Position numbers and translations under genes: made by a program | In this document: piece after piece, positions 35,757 through 45,640 of the stretch | How the letters are laid out: the number at the start of each line of letters is the position of its first letter | How positions within the stretch are numbered: the first letter of the stretch is position 1 | From: Gudongella sp034006985 | Lineage (GTDB): Bacteria > Bacillota > Clostridia > Tissierellales > Tissierellaceae | Direction of reading: 5' to 3' | Assembly (NCBI GenBank): GCA_034006985.1 | Contig: JAVERT010000012.1 | Location: 1 to 64,000, forward strand | DNA: 64,000 nt | Notes under the pieces: generated by a model | Seen by the model: the letters and a program-made list of their open reading frames with translations, nothing else | What the model was told of the DNA's origin: nothing | Databases searched by the model: none

Positions 35757-36995
35757 ATGATTTTTGAATTAATCGATGGAATTTCAACAATTAAAGTAGA
35801 TTCAGCAGTAACATTAGCCTTTGCGGCTTCATTATTACTTTTAGGTTATTTTGTAAAAAAGAATGTAAATCTATTAGATAAATATTGTATTCCTGCACCA
35901 GTTGTCGGAGGCTTCATATTTATGTTTATCACTTGGATTGGTTATTTAACAGGTGCTTTTGCTTTTAGTTTCGACAATATATTTCAAGGTACCTTTATGC
36001 TTGCTTTCTTTACAACAGTAGGTCTTGGTGCAAGTTACAAACTACTTGTAAAAGGTGGAAAACTTTTGATTATTTACTGGCTTATAGCTGGAGTAATCTC
36101 AATATTCCAAAATACTCTAGGAATAGTTCTTTCCAAAGTATTAAACCTTGAAGCCCCTTATGCATTATTATCCAGTGCAATTTCTATGATTGGTGGACAT
36201 GGAGCAGCACTTTCTTATGGAAACACCTTTGCAGAAATGGGATATGAGGCAGCACCACTTGTTGGAGCAGCCGCTGCTACATTTGGACTTATCTCTGCAG
36301 TACTTATAGGAGGACCTCTTGGAAGAAGATTAATTGTAAAATATGATCTAAAACCTGAGGAAGACTTAGATATGGATACATCAGTTTCTAGTATTAATGC
36401 TAGAGTAGGTGGAAAGATTAGCTCACTTGACATAATGAAGAATGTTTCAGTAATTATTATATGTATGGCTTTTGGTACTATTATAGCTGGTTGGATTAGC
36501 GCTCTTATTAATATGGGCTTCCCAACATATGTAGGCGCTATGTTTGTTGCAGTAATCGTCAGAAATTTAAATGAGAAACTTCATTTTTACAAGTTTGATT
36601 TTGGTTTAGTTGATGAAATTGGAAATGTAATGCTTAATCTTTACTTATCATTAGCGCTTATGACTCTAAAACTTTGGGAATTATCAGGATTGATAGGTGG
36701 AGTTTTAGTAGTTGTTGTCGCACAAGTATTATTAGTAGCATTATTAGCATACTTTGTAGTATTTAGAATTCTAGGTAAAAATTATGATGCTGCAGTTATG
36801 TGCGCAGGGCTTTGTGGTCACGGATTAGGAGCTACTCCTTCTGCGATTGTAAATATGACTGCTATAAATGAAAAATATGGAATGAGTAGAAAAGCAATGA
36901 TGATAGTTCCAATTGTTGGAGCATTCTTAGTAGATATTATTTACCAACCACAAACAATATGGTTTATTAAAACCTTTGTTGAAAACCTAAGATAG
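35757..36995 (+). CDS. gltS: Sodium/glutamate symporter GltS
   Basis: This 412-residue membrane protein has about ten helices in two inverted halves. It opens with a short amphipathic segment then LAFAASLLLLGYFVKKNV, and contains ISMIGGHGAALSYG and the matching GLCGHGLGATPSAIVNMTA re-entrant motif, both diagnostic of GltS. It takes up glutamate with Na+. AGGAGG precedes the ATG. It forms an operon with ftcD, 17 nt apart. Confidence 0.95.
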   Translation: MIFELIDGISTIKVDSAVTLAFAASLLLLGYFVKKNVNLLDKYCIPAPVVGGFIFMFITWIGYLTGAFAFSFDNIFQGTFMLAFFTTVGLGASYKLLVKGGKLLIIYWLIAGVISIFQNTLGIVLSKVLNLEAPYALLSSAISMIGGHGAALSYGNTFAEMGYEAAPLVGAAAATFGLISAVLIGGPLGRRLIVKYDLKPEEDLDMDTSVSSINARVGGKISSLDIMKNVSVIIICMAFGTIIAGWISALINMGFPTYVGAMFVAVIVRNLNEKLHFYKFDFGLVDEIGNVMLNLYLSLALMTLKLWELSGLIGGVLVVVVAQVLLVALLAYFVVFRILGKNYDAAVMCAGLCGHGLGATPSAIVNMTAINEKYGMSRKAMMIVPIVGAFLVDIIYQPQTIWFIKTFVENLR

Positions 36996-37012
36996 TAAAG
37001 GAGGATAAATTT

Positions 37013-37915
37013 ATGAAACAATTAATGGAGTGTGTTCCAAATTTTAGTGAAGGTAGAGATAATTCTTTAATAGAGCAAATTATTGACGAGGTCCGAAAAA
37101 TTGAGGGAATAACTATTCTTGATTATTCTTCTGATAAGGACCACAACCGAACTGTTCTTACAATGATAGGCTCCCCAGAAGTTGTTAAAAAAGCAGCAAT
37201 TGACTCTGCAAAAAAAGCAGCTGAGCTTATAGATATGTCTAAACATGAAGGAGCTCACCCAAGAATGGGTGCAACTGATGTTATACCATTTACTCCTGTT
37301 TCCAATGTAACCATTGATGAGTGTATAGAGGTAGCAAAGGAAGTAGGTTCAGCATTAGGAGCCTTGGGAATTCCAGTTTATTTATATGAAGATGCAGCTT
37401 CAAAACCTGAAAGACAAAATCTTGCAAAAGTTAGAAAAGGTCAATACGAAGGCTTTTTCGACAAAATAAAAGAAACTGAATGGAAACCAGATTTCGGGCC
37501 ACAGGAAATGAATGTGAAAAGTGGTTGTACCGCAGTGGGCGCAAGAGTTCCATTAGTTGCATTTAATATAAACCTAGATACGCCAGATGTAGAAATTGCA
37601 GACAAAATCGCAAAAAAAGTAAGACATATTGGTGGTGGACTAAGATTTGTAAAAGGTATCGGTCTTAAATTAGAAGAAAGAAACCAGACTCAAGTTTCTA
37701 TGAATCTTGTAAACTTCGAAAAAACTTCTATTTATCAAGCCTTTGAAATGGTAAAAATGGAAGCAAAAAGATATGGTGTAAATGTTGTAGGTAGCGAAGT
37801 TATCGGTACAATTCCAATGAAATCATTACTAGATGTTGCAGAATACTATTTGCAAATTGAAAACTTTACTGTTGACCAAATACTTGAAAAAAGATTGTTA
37901 GATGAAAATAACTAA
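37013..37915 (+). CDS. ftcD: Glutamate formimidoyltransferase
   Basis: This 300-residue enzyme transfers the formimino group of N-formimino-glutamate to tetrahydrofolate, the folate-linked step of histidine degradation. It opens MECVPNFSEGRD and contains the catalytic-type HEGAHPRMGATDVIPF and the VGARVPLVAFNINLDT segment. It has no cyclodeaminase domain, so it is the stand-alone FT form. It shares a sigma-54-like promoter with gltS. Together they suggest controlled use of histidine or glutamate; no hut genes are in the window. Confidence 0.95.
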   Translation: MKQLMECVPNFSEGRDNSLIEQIIDEVRKIEGITILDYSSDKDHNRTVLTMIGSPEVVKKAAIDSAKKAAELIDMSKHEGAHPRMGATDVIPFTPVSNVTIDECIEVAKEVGSALGALGIPVYLYEDAASKPERQNLAKVRKGQYEGFFDKIKETEWKPDFGPQEMNVKSGCTAVGARVPLVAFNINLDTPDVEIADKIAKKVRHIGGGLRFVKGIGLKLEERNQTQVSMNLVNFEKTSIYQAFEMVKMEAKRYGVNVVGSEVIGTIPMKSLLDVAEYYLQIENFTVDQILEKRLLDENN

Positions 37916-37930
37916 CTCTAGATTACAAGG

Positions 37931-37961
37931 AAGAAGGAGTGCAATAATTGCACTCCTTCTT
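37931..37961 (+). terminator. Terminator of gltS-ftcD
   Basis: A perfect 14-bp stem (37931-37944 with 37948-37961) and 3-nt loop are followed by TTATTTATA on the plus strand. The SLH gene ends 18 bp away on the other strand and lacks a T run there. Confidence 0.9.
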
Positions 37962-37978
37962 TTATTTATAACAAATAT

Positions 37979-40963
37979 TTACTTTTGCCATCTTAGAGAA
38001 GGATATGAATTTGAATCCATCTTCCAAATATTTGTAAAGTCCCAGTTTTTAAATGTAGTTTGCGTTTTCATTTCTGCTGTAGATTTAGGGTCTCCTTTGC
38101 CTGTATCGTCTTGATAAGATGTCTCTTTATCATAGTAACAACTCACGACTTTCCCATCTTTGTATCCGACTAATCCCCCAAAATGTTCTTCATATTGTTT
38201 CACAGAGGGTATAACCTCAACTGAAGAATAGCTATTAGTTATACTTGTATCCTTATTAGCGGTCCCTACTAGTCCTCCTAAATTATTCCAGCCCCATACA
38301 GAACCACCTGTAGCATATGAATTATCTATAGTTTTGTCATTATAGCCTACAAGGCCTCCCATATCGTATCCCTTATAGTAAGTAGTTCCTATTTTTCCGT
38401 AGTATCCCATATCCGTAAAAGTGACATTTTCTTTTCCTTTAACTTGGGCATCTGAAGCATAGCTAATGGATATGGCACCTTTATTGTAGCCTACTAACCC
38501 TCCTAAAAACTGCTCTCCATTAACATTAGCAAAACTAGTATAGCAACTACTTATAATCCCGGAATTCAAGCCTACCAAACCCCCAATATTTTTTCCACCA
38601 GATGACCATCCACTTATCTTTTTACCAACAGTATAGCAATTTTCTATTAATCCACCATTTAGATTAGATCCTACTAAACCACCGACATTATACGATCCAG
38701 TCACCGAGTTATATTTATTCATACTGTTTCTTATTACACCTCCAAAATTTGTTCCTACTAATCCACCTATTTCTTCTGCGCCACTTATTTGCCCCTCTGC
38801 TTCACAACCATCTATTAGACCTGTATTATACCCCACAAGTCCACCTACATCAGCCGAACCTGTCACTTTTCCACTAGCAACGCAATTTATTACACTTCCA
38901 TTATTATGCCCAACCAAAGCTCCTACATGGAATTTCCCATCTATTTGAGATTTACTAAGTGTAATGTTATATAATTTTGCTCCACTTGCTGTAAATCCAA
39001 AAAGACCCTGGCCGTCTAAATCAGAATGAGCCGAGATATTTTTTGATATTTCTTTCCCATTTCCATTAAAACTTCCTGTAAACATATTACTACTACTACC
39101 GATTGGGTTCCAAGCTTTTTTAACCGTATACTCCAACAAGTTGATGTCTTCTGTTTGTTTAAAGTGTTTATCCAGATGATTCCTTACATTGTTCATTTGA
39201 TCTGGAGTGGAAACCAAATAGGGATCTCCAACTGTCCCACTACCACCCTCAAACTCTCCTAGCTCGGCAACTACTTCTATTGTTCCTTCAATTATATTGT
39301 ATAGTGCTAATTTAATTGGGGTAAATGTCCAATTGTTTGTTTCTGTTTTCCTCATTATATAATCAGGCAATTGCCATGAAAGTGTTCCTTCTACAACATT
39401 GCCCGCTGAGTCTTTAAATGTTCCACTCAATTTTGACATTGATAATTTATCGCCAGGTTTTATCCTTGATGCTGTTAATTTTTGATCTATAATTGGGTCA
39501 GTTGTATCCGTATTTACGGATACTTCTCCTTGAATCGAATTATAGTTGTTTACATCGTCCGGTACAAAGCTCCAGCCATATAAACCTGTTCTTATTAATT
39601 CAACTTTTGGATTTTGCCATTCTAATGTTCCACTTATTGCTTGACCATTAGAATTCTTAAATGTTCCACTTAATTTTGATGATTCTAATTTCTGTCCAGC
39701 ATTTATAGATGTTGCTGCTACGGCTTTGTTTATTATTGGATCTGTTTTTACTATTTTATTTGTTGCTACTACTCCTGTATATTCACTTGTTACAGTTCCA
39801 CTATAATCACCGCTACCTGTTGCAGAAACTCTAATCTTCCAACCCTCATCACCTGCAACTGGTGTGTATTTATTACTTGTTGCATCTGGAATAGATTCCA
39901 ACGTTCTATAATTCATCCAAATTCTTTGCCACTGATAAGTTGCTGTAGCATAATTTGGTGTTAGGCTTCCTGCAGTTAATTCTACTCCAACTTTTGCTTC
40001 TCCGATGATATCATTTATTTTTGTTAATGGTGTAGCATCCTTTGCAGATACATTTATTGTATAAGTATTTGTAACTGCTGAATGTGTTTTTGTTGCTTCT
40101 TTGCTTGCTGTGATTACTGTTGTTCCTACTGCTACTATGGTTACCTTTCCTGTTTCTTTATCTACGGTAGCTGTTTTTGGAGTTCCACTTACATAAGTAA
40201 TTTCTCCATCGCCTTCGCCACCTATTACTTTATTTGTAAAGGCTACATCTCCAATTATTTTTGCTATTGGACCAGCGTCTGTAAATTCTATTGTTGATGT
40301 TATAACTTTAGTTGTATCTACTTTTTCTCGTATTGATTTATCTAACATTCTTACTACCATTGTTGCTGCTTCTGCTCTGGTTCCATTTGCTGCTCCATCA
40401 TACTGCCCGTCTGCTGTCTTTCCTGTTACTAATCCTTTCATAAAGGCTTGTTCTACATAATATTTGTATTTTGCTTCTTGACTTACTTTATTGTAGTCAC
40501 TCATTATCTTTTCTACATCTATTGTTCCTGTTTGTGCTTCATCAAATATTTTTTCTGTTATACTTACCATTACATATGCCATCTCATATCTATTGATTGG
40601 CTTATTCCAGTCTGTTTTTGGGAAGTCGCTTAATAATACTACTCCTTTGTCCGTTGCATCTTTAAATATTCCTGATGCCCAGTGTTCATCTACTTTTGCT
40701 GACACCTTCCCATCTAGTGCACTTCTTAGTGCTATTGTCATAAACTCTGCTTTTGTTATCTGATTGTTTGGTTTGAATGAACCGTCTGGATAACCTGTTA
40801 TTCCACCTTTTTCAATTAGATTGTCTATATACTTTTTACCCCAATGAGTCTCTATGTCTTTCATTGTTGGAGTGGATGCTTCTACTACACTTGGTATACT
40901 CCCTAATGTAGATGTTGATGCAAGTATTAATGCCAGCGTTAGAATAAGTATTCGCTTTTTCAT
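37979..40963 (-). CDS. SLH-domain surface protein with GLUG repeats
   Basis: This 994-residue exported protein has a signal peptide (1-30), three SLH modules (about 33-215) that bind cell-wall polymers, a Big_2-type Ig fold (about 225-310), further beta modules, a GGSGTVGDPYLVST segment near 570, and from about 650 a run of GLUG-type repeats (motif GGLVGxN, at least eight). Such repeats occur in adhesins and surface-exposed proteins. The promoter carries the CTAGCC palindrome. Its GLUG domain resembles the C-terminus of the 2802-residue protein. Confidence 0.9.
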   Translation of the reverse strand: MKKRILILTLALILASTSTLGSIPSVVEASTPTMKDIETHWGKKYIDNLIEKGGITGYPDGSFKPNNQITKAEFMTIALRSALDGKVSAKVDEHWASGIFKDATDKGVVLLSDFPKTDWNKPINRYEMAYVMVSITEKIFDEAQTGTIDVEKIMSDYNKVSQEAKYKYYVEQAFMKGLVTGKTADGQYDGAANGTRAEAATMVVRMLDKSIREKVDTTKVITSTIEFTDAGPIAKIIGDVAFTNKVIGGEGDGEITYVSGTPKTATVDKETGKVTIVAVGTTVITASKEATKTHSAVTNTYTINVSAKDATPLTKINDIIGEAKVGVELTAGSLTPNYATATYQWQRIWMNYRTLESIPDATSNKYTPVAGDEGWKIRVSATGSGDYSGTVTSEYTGVVATNKIVKTDPIINKAVAATSINAGQKLESSKLSGTFKNSNGQAISGTLEWQNPKVELIRTGLYGWSFVPDDVNNYNSIQGEVSVNTDTTDPIIDQKLTASRIKPGDKLSMSKLSGTFKDSAGNVVEGTLSWQLPDYIMRKTETNNWTFTPIKLALYNIIEGTIEVVAELGEFEGGSGTVGDPYLVSTPDQMNNVRNHLDKHFKQTEDINLLEYTVKKAWNPIGSSSNMFTGSFNGNGKEISKNISAHSDLDGQGLFGFTASGAKLYNITLSKSQIDGKFHVGALVGHNNGSVINCVASGKVTGSADVGGLVGYNTGLIDGCEAEGQISGAEEIGGLVGTNFGGVIRNSMNKYNSVTGSYNVGGLVGSNLNGGLIENCYTVGKKISGWSSGGKNIGGLVGLNSGIISSCYTSFANVNGEQFLGGLVGYNKGAISISYASDAQVKGKENVTFTDMGYYGKIGTTYYKGYDMGGLVGYNDKTIDNSYATGGSVWGWNNLGGLVGTANKDTSITNSYSSVEVIPSVKQYEEHFGGLVGYKDGKVVSCYYDKETSYQDDTGKGDPKSTAEMKTQTTFKNWDFTNIWKMDSNSYPSLRWQK

Positions 40964-41025
40964 TTTGTCCTCCTCTTTCTTTGTTTGTATGATACTTGCT
41001 AATGTATCTTTTATAATCTATCTTA

Positions 41026-41070
41026 ATTAAATCATAAGTTATCAGTTTTGTACCTAGCCGTTTGGGCTAG
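41026..41070 (-). promoter_or_regulatory. CTAGCC palindrome promoter of the SLH/GLUG gene
   Basis: The 17-bp palindrome CTAGCC-GTTTG-GGCTAG is at 41054-41070. Towards the gene, a TGA-TTTAAT extended -10 lies at 41026-41034. Three other units share the architecture (see findings). Confidence 0.72.
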
Positions 41071-41112
41071 TCTTTTGTAAAATTTAATATATTTTCCAAA
41101 ATTCGCGTAAAA

Positions 41113-41138
41113 AAAGCAATCTCCTAAGAGATTGCTTT
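41113..41138 (-). terminator. Terminator of the SPFH/TPM operon
   Basis: AAAGCAATCTC (41113-41123) pairs with GAGATTGCTTT (41128-41138); on the minus strand a T7 run follows. It starts 10 nt past the TPM gene. Confidence 0.88.
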
Positions 41139-41147
41139 AAATACAAA

Positions 41148-41972
41148 CTAAAATTTTCTCCCACCACCACCGTGAGTCCTTCCACTTGATGATTTATGAG
41201 TAGTACTCCGTCCACTAGATGAACTATTACTGCTAGCTTTTGGTATTATCCTGTGAGTTGTAATGGTATCCACCAATTCATCATCATTTGATGTTAAGTT
41301 AATGATGCTGTTATTTCTAAAAGTTAGTGGCTTAACAGGGTTTTTCATCTTATATTTTGATTTAGTTCTAAGGAAGAAACCACCCGCTCCTGTTGTACCT
41401 GCTAAGAGACCCATTATCGTCTCCATAAATGTTAATTTATTTCCAGCCCCTACGCCCTCATCTTCACTATATTGATCTGAAGGAATTCCACTTTCAAGAT
41501 ACATTTTCGTACCACTTAAAAATCCCAATGTAGCACCATAATAATCCCCATCAGATAAACCACTATCGAATACACTATCTAGTATATCTTCTATTCTTTG
41601 ATCAGTTAAATATCTGATTCCTAAGCCTGATGTTGATATATATGCTTCTCTATTATCCATATCAACTAAGAACAATATTCCATCCCGTTCTTCACCTAGG
41701 CCGAAACCATTGTAATCAAAATAATCATCTGCATATTCCCTCGATGTTTTACCATTAGCATCATTGGTAGTAACAATAATAATATCCATATTATAAATAT
41801 TGGATAAATTATTTGCCTCAGCGTCTAATGATATTATGTCTTCCTCAGTAAGCAAATTAGCCTCATCAAATACTTTTAAACCTTCAGCATTTACTAATAA
41901 AGGGTTTAGGGCGAATATAACGATCATTAAAAACAATGCATAAATCCATGTTTTTCTTTTTATATTTACCAT
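41148..41972 (-). CDS. TPM-domain (YgcG-like) membrane protein
   Basis: This 274-residue protein has a signal peptide/anchor, a TPM domain (about 30-170: VFDEANLLTEEDI, the RDGILFLVDMDNREAYIST core), a second membrane helix (about 185-203) and a cytoplasmic tail rich in Ser and Gly ending HGGGGRKF. The gene order with the SPFH and zinc-ribbon genes resembles the B. subtilis ydjGHI cluster. TPM domains may act in membrane protein quality control; this is family-level knowledge. Confidence 0.87.
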   Translation of the reverse strand: MVNIKRKTWIYALFLMIVIFALNPLLVNAEGLKVFDEANLLTEEDIISLDAEANNLSNIYNMDIIIVTTNDANGKTSREYADDYFDYNGFGLGEERDGILFLVDMDNREAYISTSGLGIRYLTDQRIEDILDSVFDSGLSDGDYYGATLGFLSGTKMYLESGIPSDQYSEDEGVGAGNKLTFMETIMGLLAGTTGAGGFFLRTKSKYKMKNPVKPLTFRNNSIINLTSNDDELVDTITTHRIIPKASSNSSSSGRSTTHKSSSGRTHGGGGRKF

Positions 41973-43015
41973 ATCAACTTACCCCCTATTAAAAGAGCTA
42001 CAGATATAAGTGCAAATATTACAGCTGATACACTAATTACTTTCTTATTATTAAGAGGTAGCTCACCAAATGATTTCCCGGTTTGACCATTTACTGCAAA
42101 TACATATGTCTTCCCTTCATACAGATATGTCAATATCCAGGCTGGCAAAAGCGTGTAATTCATTTTTTGAGATAGTATATTTGTGTTGTTTGTTCTTTCC
42201 TTTACAGAAGAAAATTCTGATATAGTATCACTTATTAAACTCTTGGTAAATCTATTAATCTTTTCTTCTATCTTTGGTCCTATTTCCTCTTTAGTTATAT
42301 TATATTGTTCAGCAAAAAAACCTGATAAATATGGCATAGAGAAATCTACAGCTTCTTTTTCATTATATGGTGCAATACCATTTAAAAGATTATTATCAAT
42401 TTTGGTAAAAGCCAATTCCTCTACATTATTTATATCTATCTGCCCTTTTCTGACTATTTGAAATTTGCTTGTTTCTGTATACTCACTATCTCCTTGTCTC
42501 CATACTCTGTTTTTTTCGGCTTCTCCCACATAATCTATCTCCACTTCGCTATCTGCCCACCAATAAGGTAGATATATTCCAGTTATCTTTTCAAGTTGAG
42601 AATTACTATAGAATTCACTTGGCACAAATTTATTTTTTGAAGCCCAATCTAAAAAAGTTCTCTTGGCTTTTTCCTTATCAATAGAAAAAGGGATCATCTT
42701 ATTAGGTTTAAAGTTACCCGAAAGTCTATCTGACAATATTACTGGGTTGTGGCAATAATAACAAAATGTAGATGTTGTAGTATCGTCTGTAACCACTGTA
42801 GCCCCACAGCTATTACAAGTATAGGAAGCTAAGTGATCGTGTTCTTTTGTGCTTTCTTGTGGCTTTTCTTCTTTTTTTTCTAGATCCTTATATATATCAT
42901 TTATCTCTTCTTCAGTATATTCACTTAAACAATAGTCGCAATGAAACTTTTGCAGTTCGGGTTTAAAATGAATTGCCGCACCGCAACTTGGACATTTATA
43001 GCTTGTAACAGCCAT
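41966..43015 (-). CDS. Zinc-ribbon membrane protein (YdjG-like)
   Basis: This 349-residue protein carries two N-terminal zinc ribbons: CPSC...CDYC (residues 8-29) and CNSC...CYYC (about 67-90). A soluble domain follows and one C-terminal membrane helix ends it (about 325-345). It overlaps the TPM gene by 7 nt and follows the SPFH gene by 28 nt. The role is unknown; association with the SPFH protein at the membrane is inferred from gene order. Confidence 0.85.
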   Translation of the reverse strand: MAVTSYKCPSCGAAIHFKPELQKFHCDYCLSEYTEEEINDIYKDLEKKEEKPQESTKEHDHLASYTCNSCGATVVTDDTTTSTFCYYCHNPVILSDRLSGNFKPNKMIPFSIDKEKAKRTFLDWASKNKFVPSEFYSNSQLEKITGIYLPYWWADSEVEIDYVGEAEKNRVWRQGDSEYTETSKFQIVRKGQIDINNVEELAFTKIDNNLLNGIAPYNEKEAVDFSMPYLSGFFAEQYNITKEEIGPKIEEKINRFTKSLISDTISEFSSVKERTNNTNILSQKMNYTLLPAWILTYLYEGKTYVFAVNGQTGKSFGELPLNNKKVISVSAVIFALISVALLIGGKLIW

Positions 43016-43043
43016 TATCTCACCTCATTTTAAATTACTTCAA

Positions 43044-44276
43044 TTAAAACTTTGTTCCACATTCTGGACAGAATTTTGGTATCTCACCCTCTGGTTTATA
43101 TCCACAGTTAGAGCATTGTGTTGTAGCAGCTTTTTTAGTACCGCAGTTGCTACAAAAACTACCTGAATTCTTTGTGCCACATTCAGTACAGAACCAAGTA
43201 TCTTTATTCGTTTCTTCTTTTTTTGATTCTTCTTCTTTTTTTGATTCTTCTTCTTTTTGTTGTTTTTCGGCAGCCATTTGGTTTTGATTTGCTTGGGATG
43301 TTGCTCCCACAAATCCACCTGTAGCATTCATTCCTACGCCCATTCCTAAGAAAGCACCCATTGCACCTGCTCCACCTTCATTAGATCCAGCAGCTTCCAT
43401 TCCACGAGCTACAGAACCTTGAACATAACCTTCTCTTACTGATGGATCACCTAACATAGCACCCTTGTTTCTCATATTTATTAATTCTTTAGATTCATCA
43501 TCATAAGAAATACTTGAAATACCAACTGCCTGTACCTCAAATCCTCTCATTTTCTTCCAAGCTTCATCTAAAGTATCAGACATATACGTACTTAGTTCTC
43601 TTCCCTTTGATGCTACATGCGAAATTCTAGTTCCATCAATGGACATTTGATTCATGGTTGATTGTAAGGCCTCTAAAAATTCTGATAAATATTGCTCATT
43701 TATATCTTGAATTTCTACTTTATTTGCATTTCTTGGAATTGCTTCCATAAAGAACAATAATGGGTCTGTTATTTTAATTGAGTAAGTTCCAAAAGTTCTT
43801 AAAAACAATTCTGAGTTATAAAAATTATCAAAGTAGTTTAGGGGATTTGGTGTACCAAATTTAATTCCCTTTATCTCTTGTAGATTTATATAATAAACTT
43901 TTTGAGCAGTAGATGTTACTCCACCAAACTTTATACGGCCAAAGGATTCTTTTAGTGCATCTTTAAAATCTCCATTAAATAAAGATGGTAATGATGAAGA
44001 GTCAACTTTGTAATATCCTTCCTCTGCTGTATAGTCAACTACCTTACCACCATCAATTAGCATCATAAATTGATTAGGATAAACATGAATTATTGAGCCA
44101 TTTGTAACAGTATTAGCAGTCCCTTTTTTGTTAGAATTTCTTTTATCATCTTTTCTAACCTCTACACCTGATGTAAATACGGTGTTATCACCCATATCAT
44201 CTGGTTCAATTACCTCCAACCATTGATCTGCTAATGAACCTCCTACTGCAGAGCCTATTGCTTTTATTATTCCCAT
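43044..44276 (-). CDS. SPFH-domain protein with C-terminal zinc ribbons (YdjI-like)
   Basis: This 410-residue protein has an N-terminal SPFH/band-7-like domain of the YdjI type (residues 1-280; virion-core-like N-terminus MGIIKAIGSAVGGSLADQWLEVIEPDDM) and a Gly/Ala-rich region near 290-330. A Lys/Glu run follows, then two zinc ribbons (CTECGTKNSGSFCSNCG and CSNCGYKPEGEIPKFCPECG). SPFH proteins form membrane scaffolds. It starts 42 nt after the lipoprotein gene, so the four genes probably form one operon. Confidence 0.9.
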   Translation of the reverse strand: MGIIKAIGSAVGGSLADQWLEVIEPDDMGDNTVFTSGVEVRKDDKRNSNKKGTANTVTNGSIIHVYPNQFMMLIDGGKVVDYTAEEGYYKVDSSSLPSLFNGDFKDALKESFGRIKFGGVTSTAQKVYYINLQEIKGIKFGTPNPLNYFDNFYNSELFLRTFGTYSIKITDPLLFFMEAIPRNANKVEIQDINEQYLSEFLEALQSTMNQMSIDGTRISHVASKGRELSTYMSDTLDEAWKKMRGFEVQAVGISSISYDDESKELINMRNKGAMLGDPSVREGYVQGSVARGMEAAGSNEGGAGAMGAFLGMGVGMNATGGFVGATSQANQNQMAAEKQQKEEESKKEEESKKEETNKDTWFCTECGTKNSGSFCSNCGTKKAATTQCSNCGYKPEGEIPKFCPECGTKF

Positions 44277-44318
44277 TTTTCTACCTCCTTATTTTATTAA
44301 TAATGTATTTATTCTCTT

Positions 44319-45524
44319 TTACCCCATTGTAACTGCTTCCCATATATCATTTAAAATATCTAGTCGATATACTTGTAAAGTATAGATGTTTATAGCATAG
44401 TATAGTTCTCGTACAAAGCTCTCTTCATTATGTGTTCCTAAAATTACAAGATAACATTCCTCATCTTCAATTATAGCAGTTTCTCCAGTTAATAGTATAG
44501 CCATACCAGCCTCTAAATAAGGTTTTATTTCTTCAACATCATTTTCAATAACATTGTATATTATCCCCTCGGCCTCAGGGTTAATATATGAATCTTCCAT
44601 AAACATTTTGCGTTCTGCATCTATAAGATATATGATATCTCCTTCTTCATTGGTTTGTACAAAATATACTGCACCCTCCATTATTTCTTCTCCTAATATT
44701 TCAAAACTCTGATCCGGTACAATATTGTAAAGAACACTTTCTGGAATATCTGTTTCATATTGGGTCATACTCCTTGGATATTCTTGTGCAAAGTCGCCTT
44801 CTTCCTCTGGTGGTGTCCACCAAACATCATCTAGCCAAATGCTTTTTTCATCTGCCCCCGTCCCCCAATAGACTGCATAAAATTCATCATTTTCACGAGG
44901 CTTTTCCTTTGACTCTTCTCCAGTTTCTTTTTCAAAAATAATTTCTTCAGCAACACTTCTAAATCCATCCATAGGGTCCGCTACATCAAAAACTGTATTT
45001 CCATTACTTGCTAAAAACCAAGACATAACCCGTTTACCATCGTAAACAGTCCTATGTAGGAAAAAGAAATCTCCTCCGGGTTCTTCAGTATCAAAAAGTT
45101 TTAGGCTTATTACATCAGGTGCATTTTCTGGATTTTCAAATACACTATCAAATGTAATTTTACCTTTGTAATCACCTTTGGGCTCATCCGAGTAAGAGTT
45201 TTCAAATGATAAATCAACATTTAAATCCTCATCGATATTCATGGTACAAATTACATCCCCACGATAATAAAGATCGTAAACCCATTCCCCTACAAGGTAG
45301 TCCCTTATTCCCTCTTCACTGCTAAAGTCAGGTTGATAAATATCCCCTAATTCTTCTTTTTGTTCCTCAAATTTTGTATCCTCAGAAACTTCAGTCACAG
45401 GAGAAGGAATAGTGTTATTCGGCTCCACATTTGGTACCACATCTACTTGTTCAATTTTACCCTTGTTGCAACCTGTTAAAACCAAAATGCATATAAGTGT
45501 TGCTAACAGTACTTTTCGTTTCAT
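44319..45524 (-). CDS. Lipoprotein of unknown function
   Basis: I do not recognise the family of this 401-residue protein. It has a signal peptide with lipobox VLTGCNK (Cys 19), a Pro/Glu-rich linker, an acidic beta-rich domain (about 70-200) and a C-terminal domain from about 255 ending VYRLDILNDIWEAVTMG. It heads the SPFH operon and is expressed from a CTAGCC promoter, so it may be the outer partner of that membrane scaffold. Confidence 0.8.
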   Translation of the reverse strand: MKRKVLLATLICILVLTGCNKGKIEQVDVVPNVEPNNTIPSPVTEVSEDTKFEEQKEELGDIYQPDFSSEEGIRDYLVGEWVYDLYYRGDVICTMNIDEDLNVDLSFENSYSDEPKGDYKGKITFDSVFENPENAPDVISLKLFDTEEPGGDFFFLHRTVYDGKRVMSWFLASNGNTVFDVADPMDGFRSVAEEIIFEKETGEESKEKPRENDEFYAVYWGTGADEKSIWLDDVWWTPPEEEGDFAQEYPRSMTQYETDIPESVLYNIVPDQSFEILGEEIMEGAVYFVQTNEEGDIIYLIDAERKMFMEDSYINPEAEGIIYNVIENDVEEIKPYLEAGMAILLTGETAIIEDEECYLVILGTHNEESFVRELYYAINIYTLQVYRLDILNDIWEAVTMG

Positions 45525-45590
45525 AATGCTCCCCTCTCTAGTTTATTCACAGTTTTATTTTGATATATTGAGATTTGTATATTTAAATTA

Positions 45591-45634
45591 ATTATATCAC
45601 TTTGAAATATTTTGAACCTAGCCGTAACGGCTAG
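45591..45634 (-). promoter_or_regulatory. CTAGCC palindrome promoter of the lipoprotein-SPFH operon
   Basis: CTAGCC-GTAAC-GGCTAG at 45618-45634, with TGA-TATAAT (hexamer 45591-45596) towards the gene. Confidence 0.78.
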
Positions 45635-45640
45635 TTATTG

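Noticed and set aside
37902..38114. 70-codon plus-strand ORF after ftcD
   Set aside because: It runs through the terminator and into the antisense of the SLH gene, with no ribosome site.
43040..43327. 95-codon minus-strand ORF rich in Lys
   Set aside because: It is an alternate frame of the Lys/Glu run and zinc ribbons in the SPFH gene.
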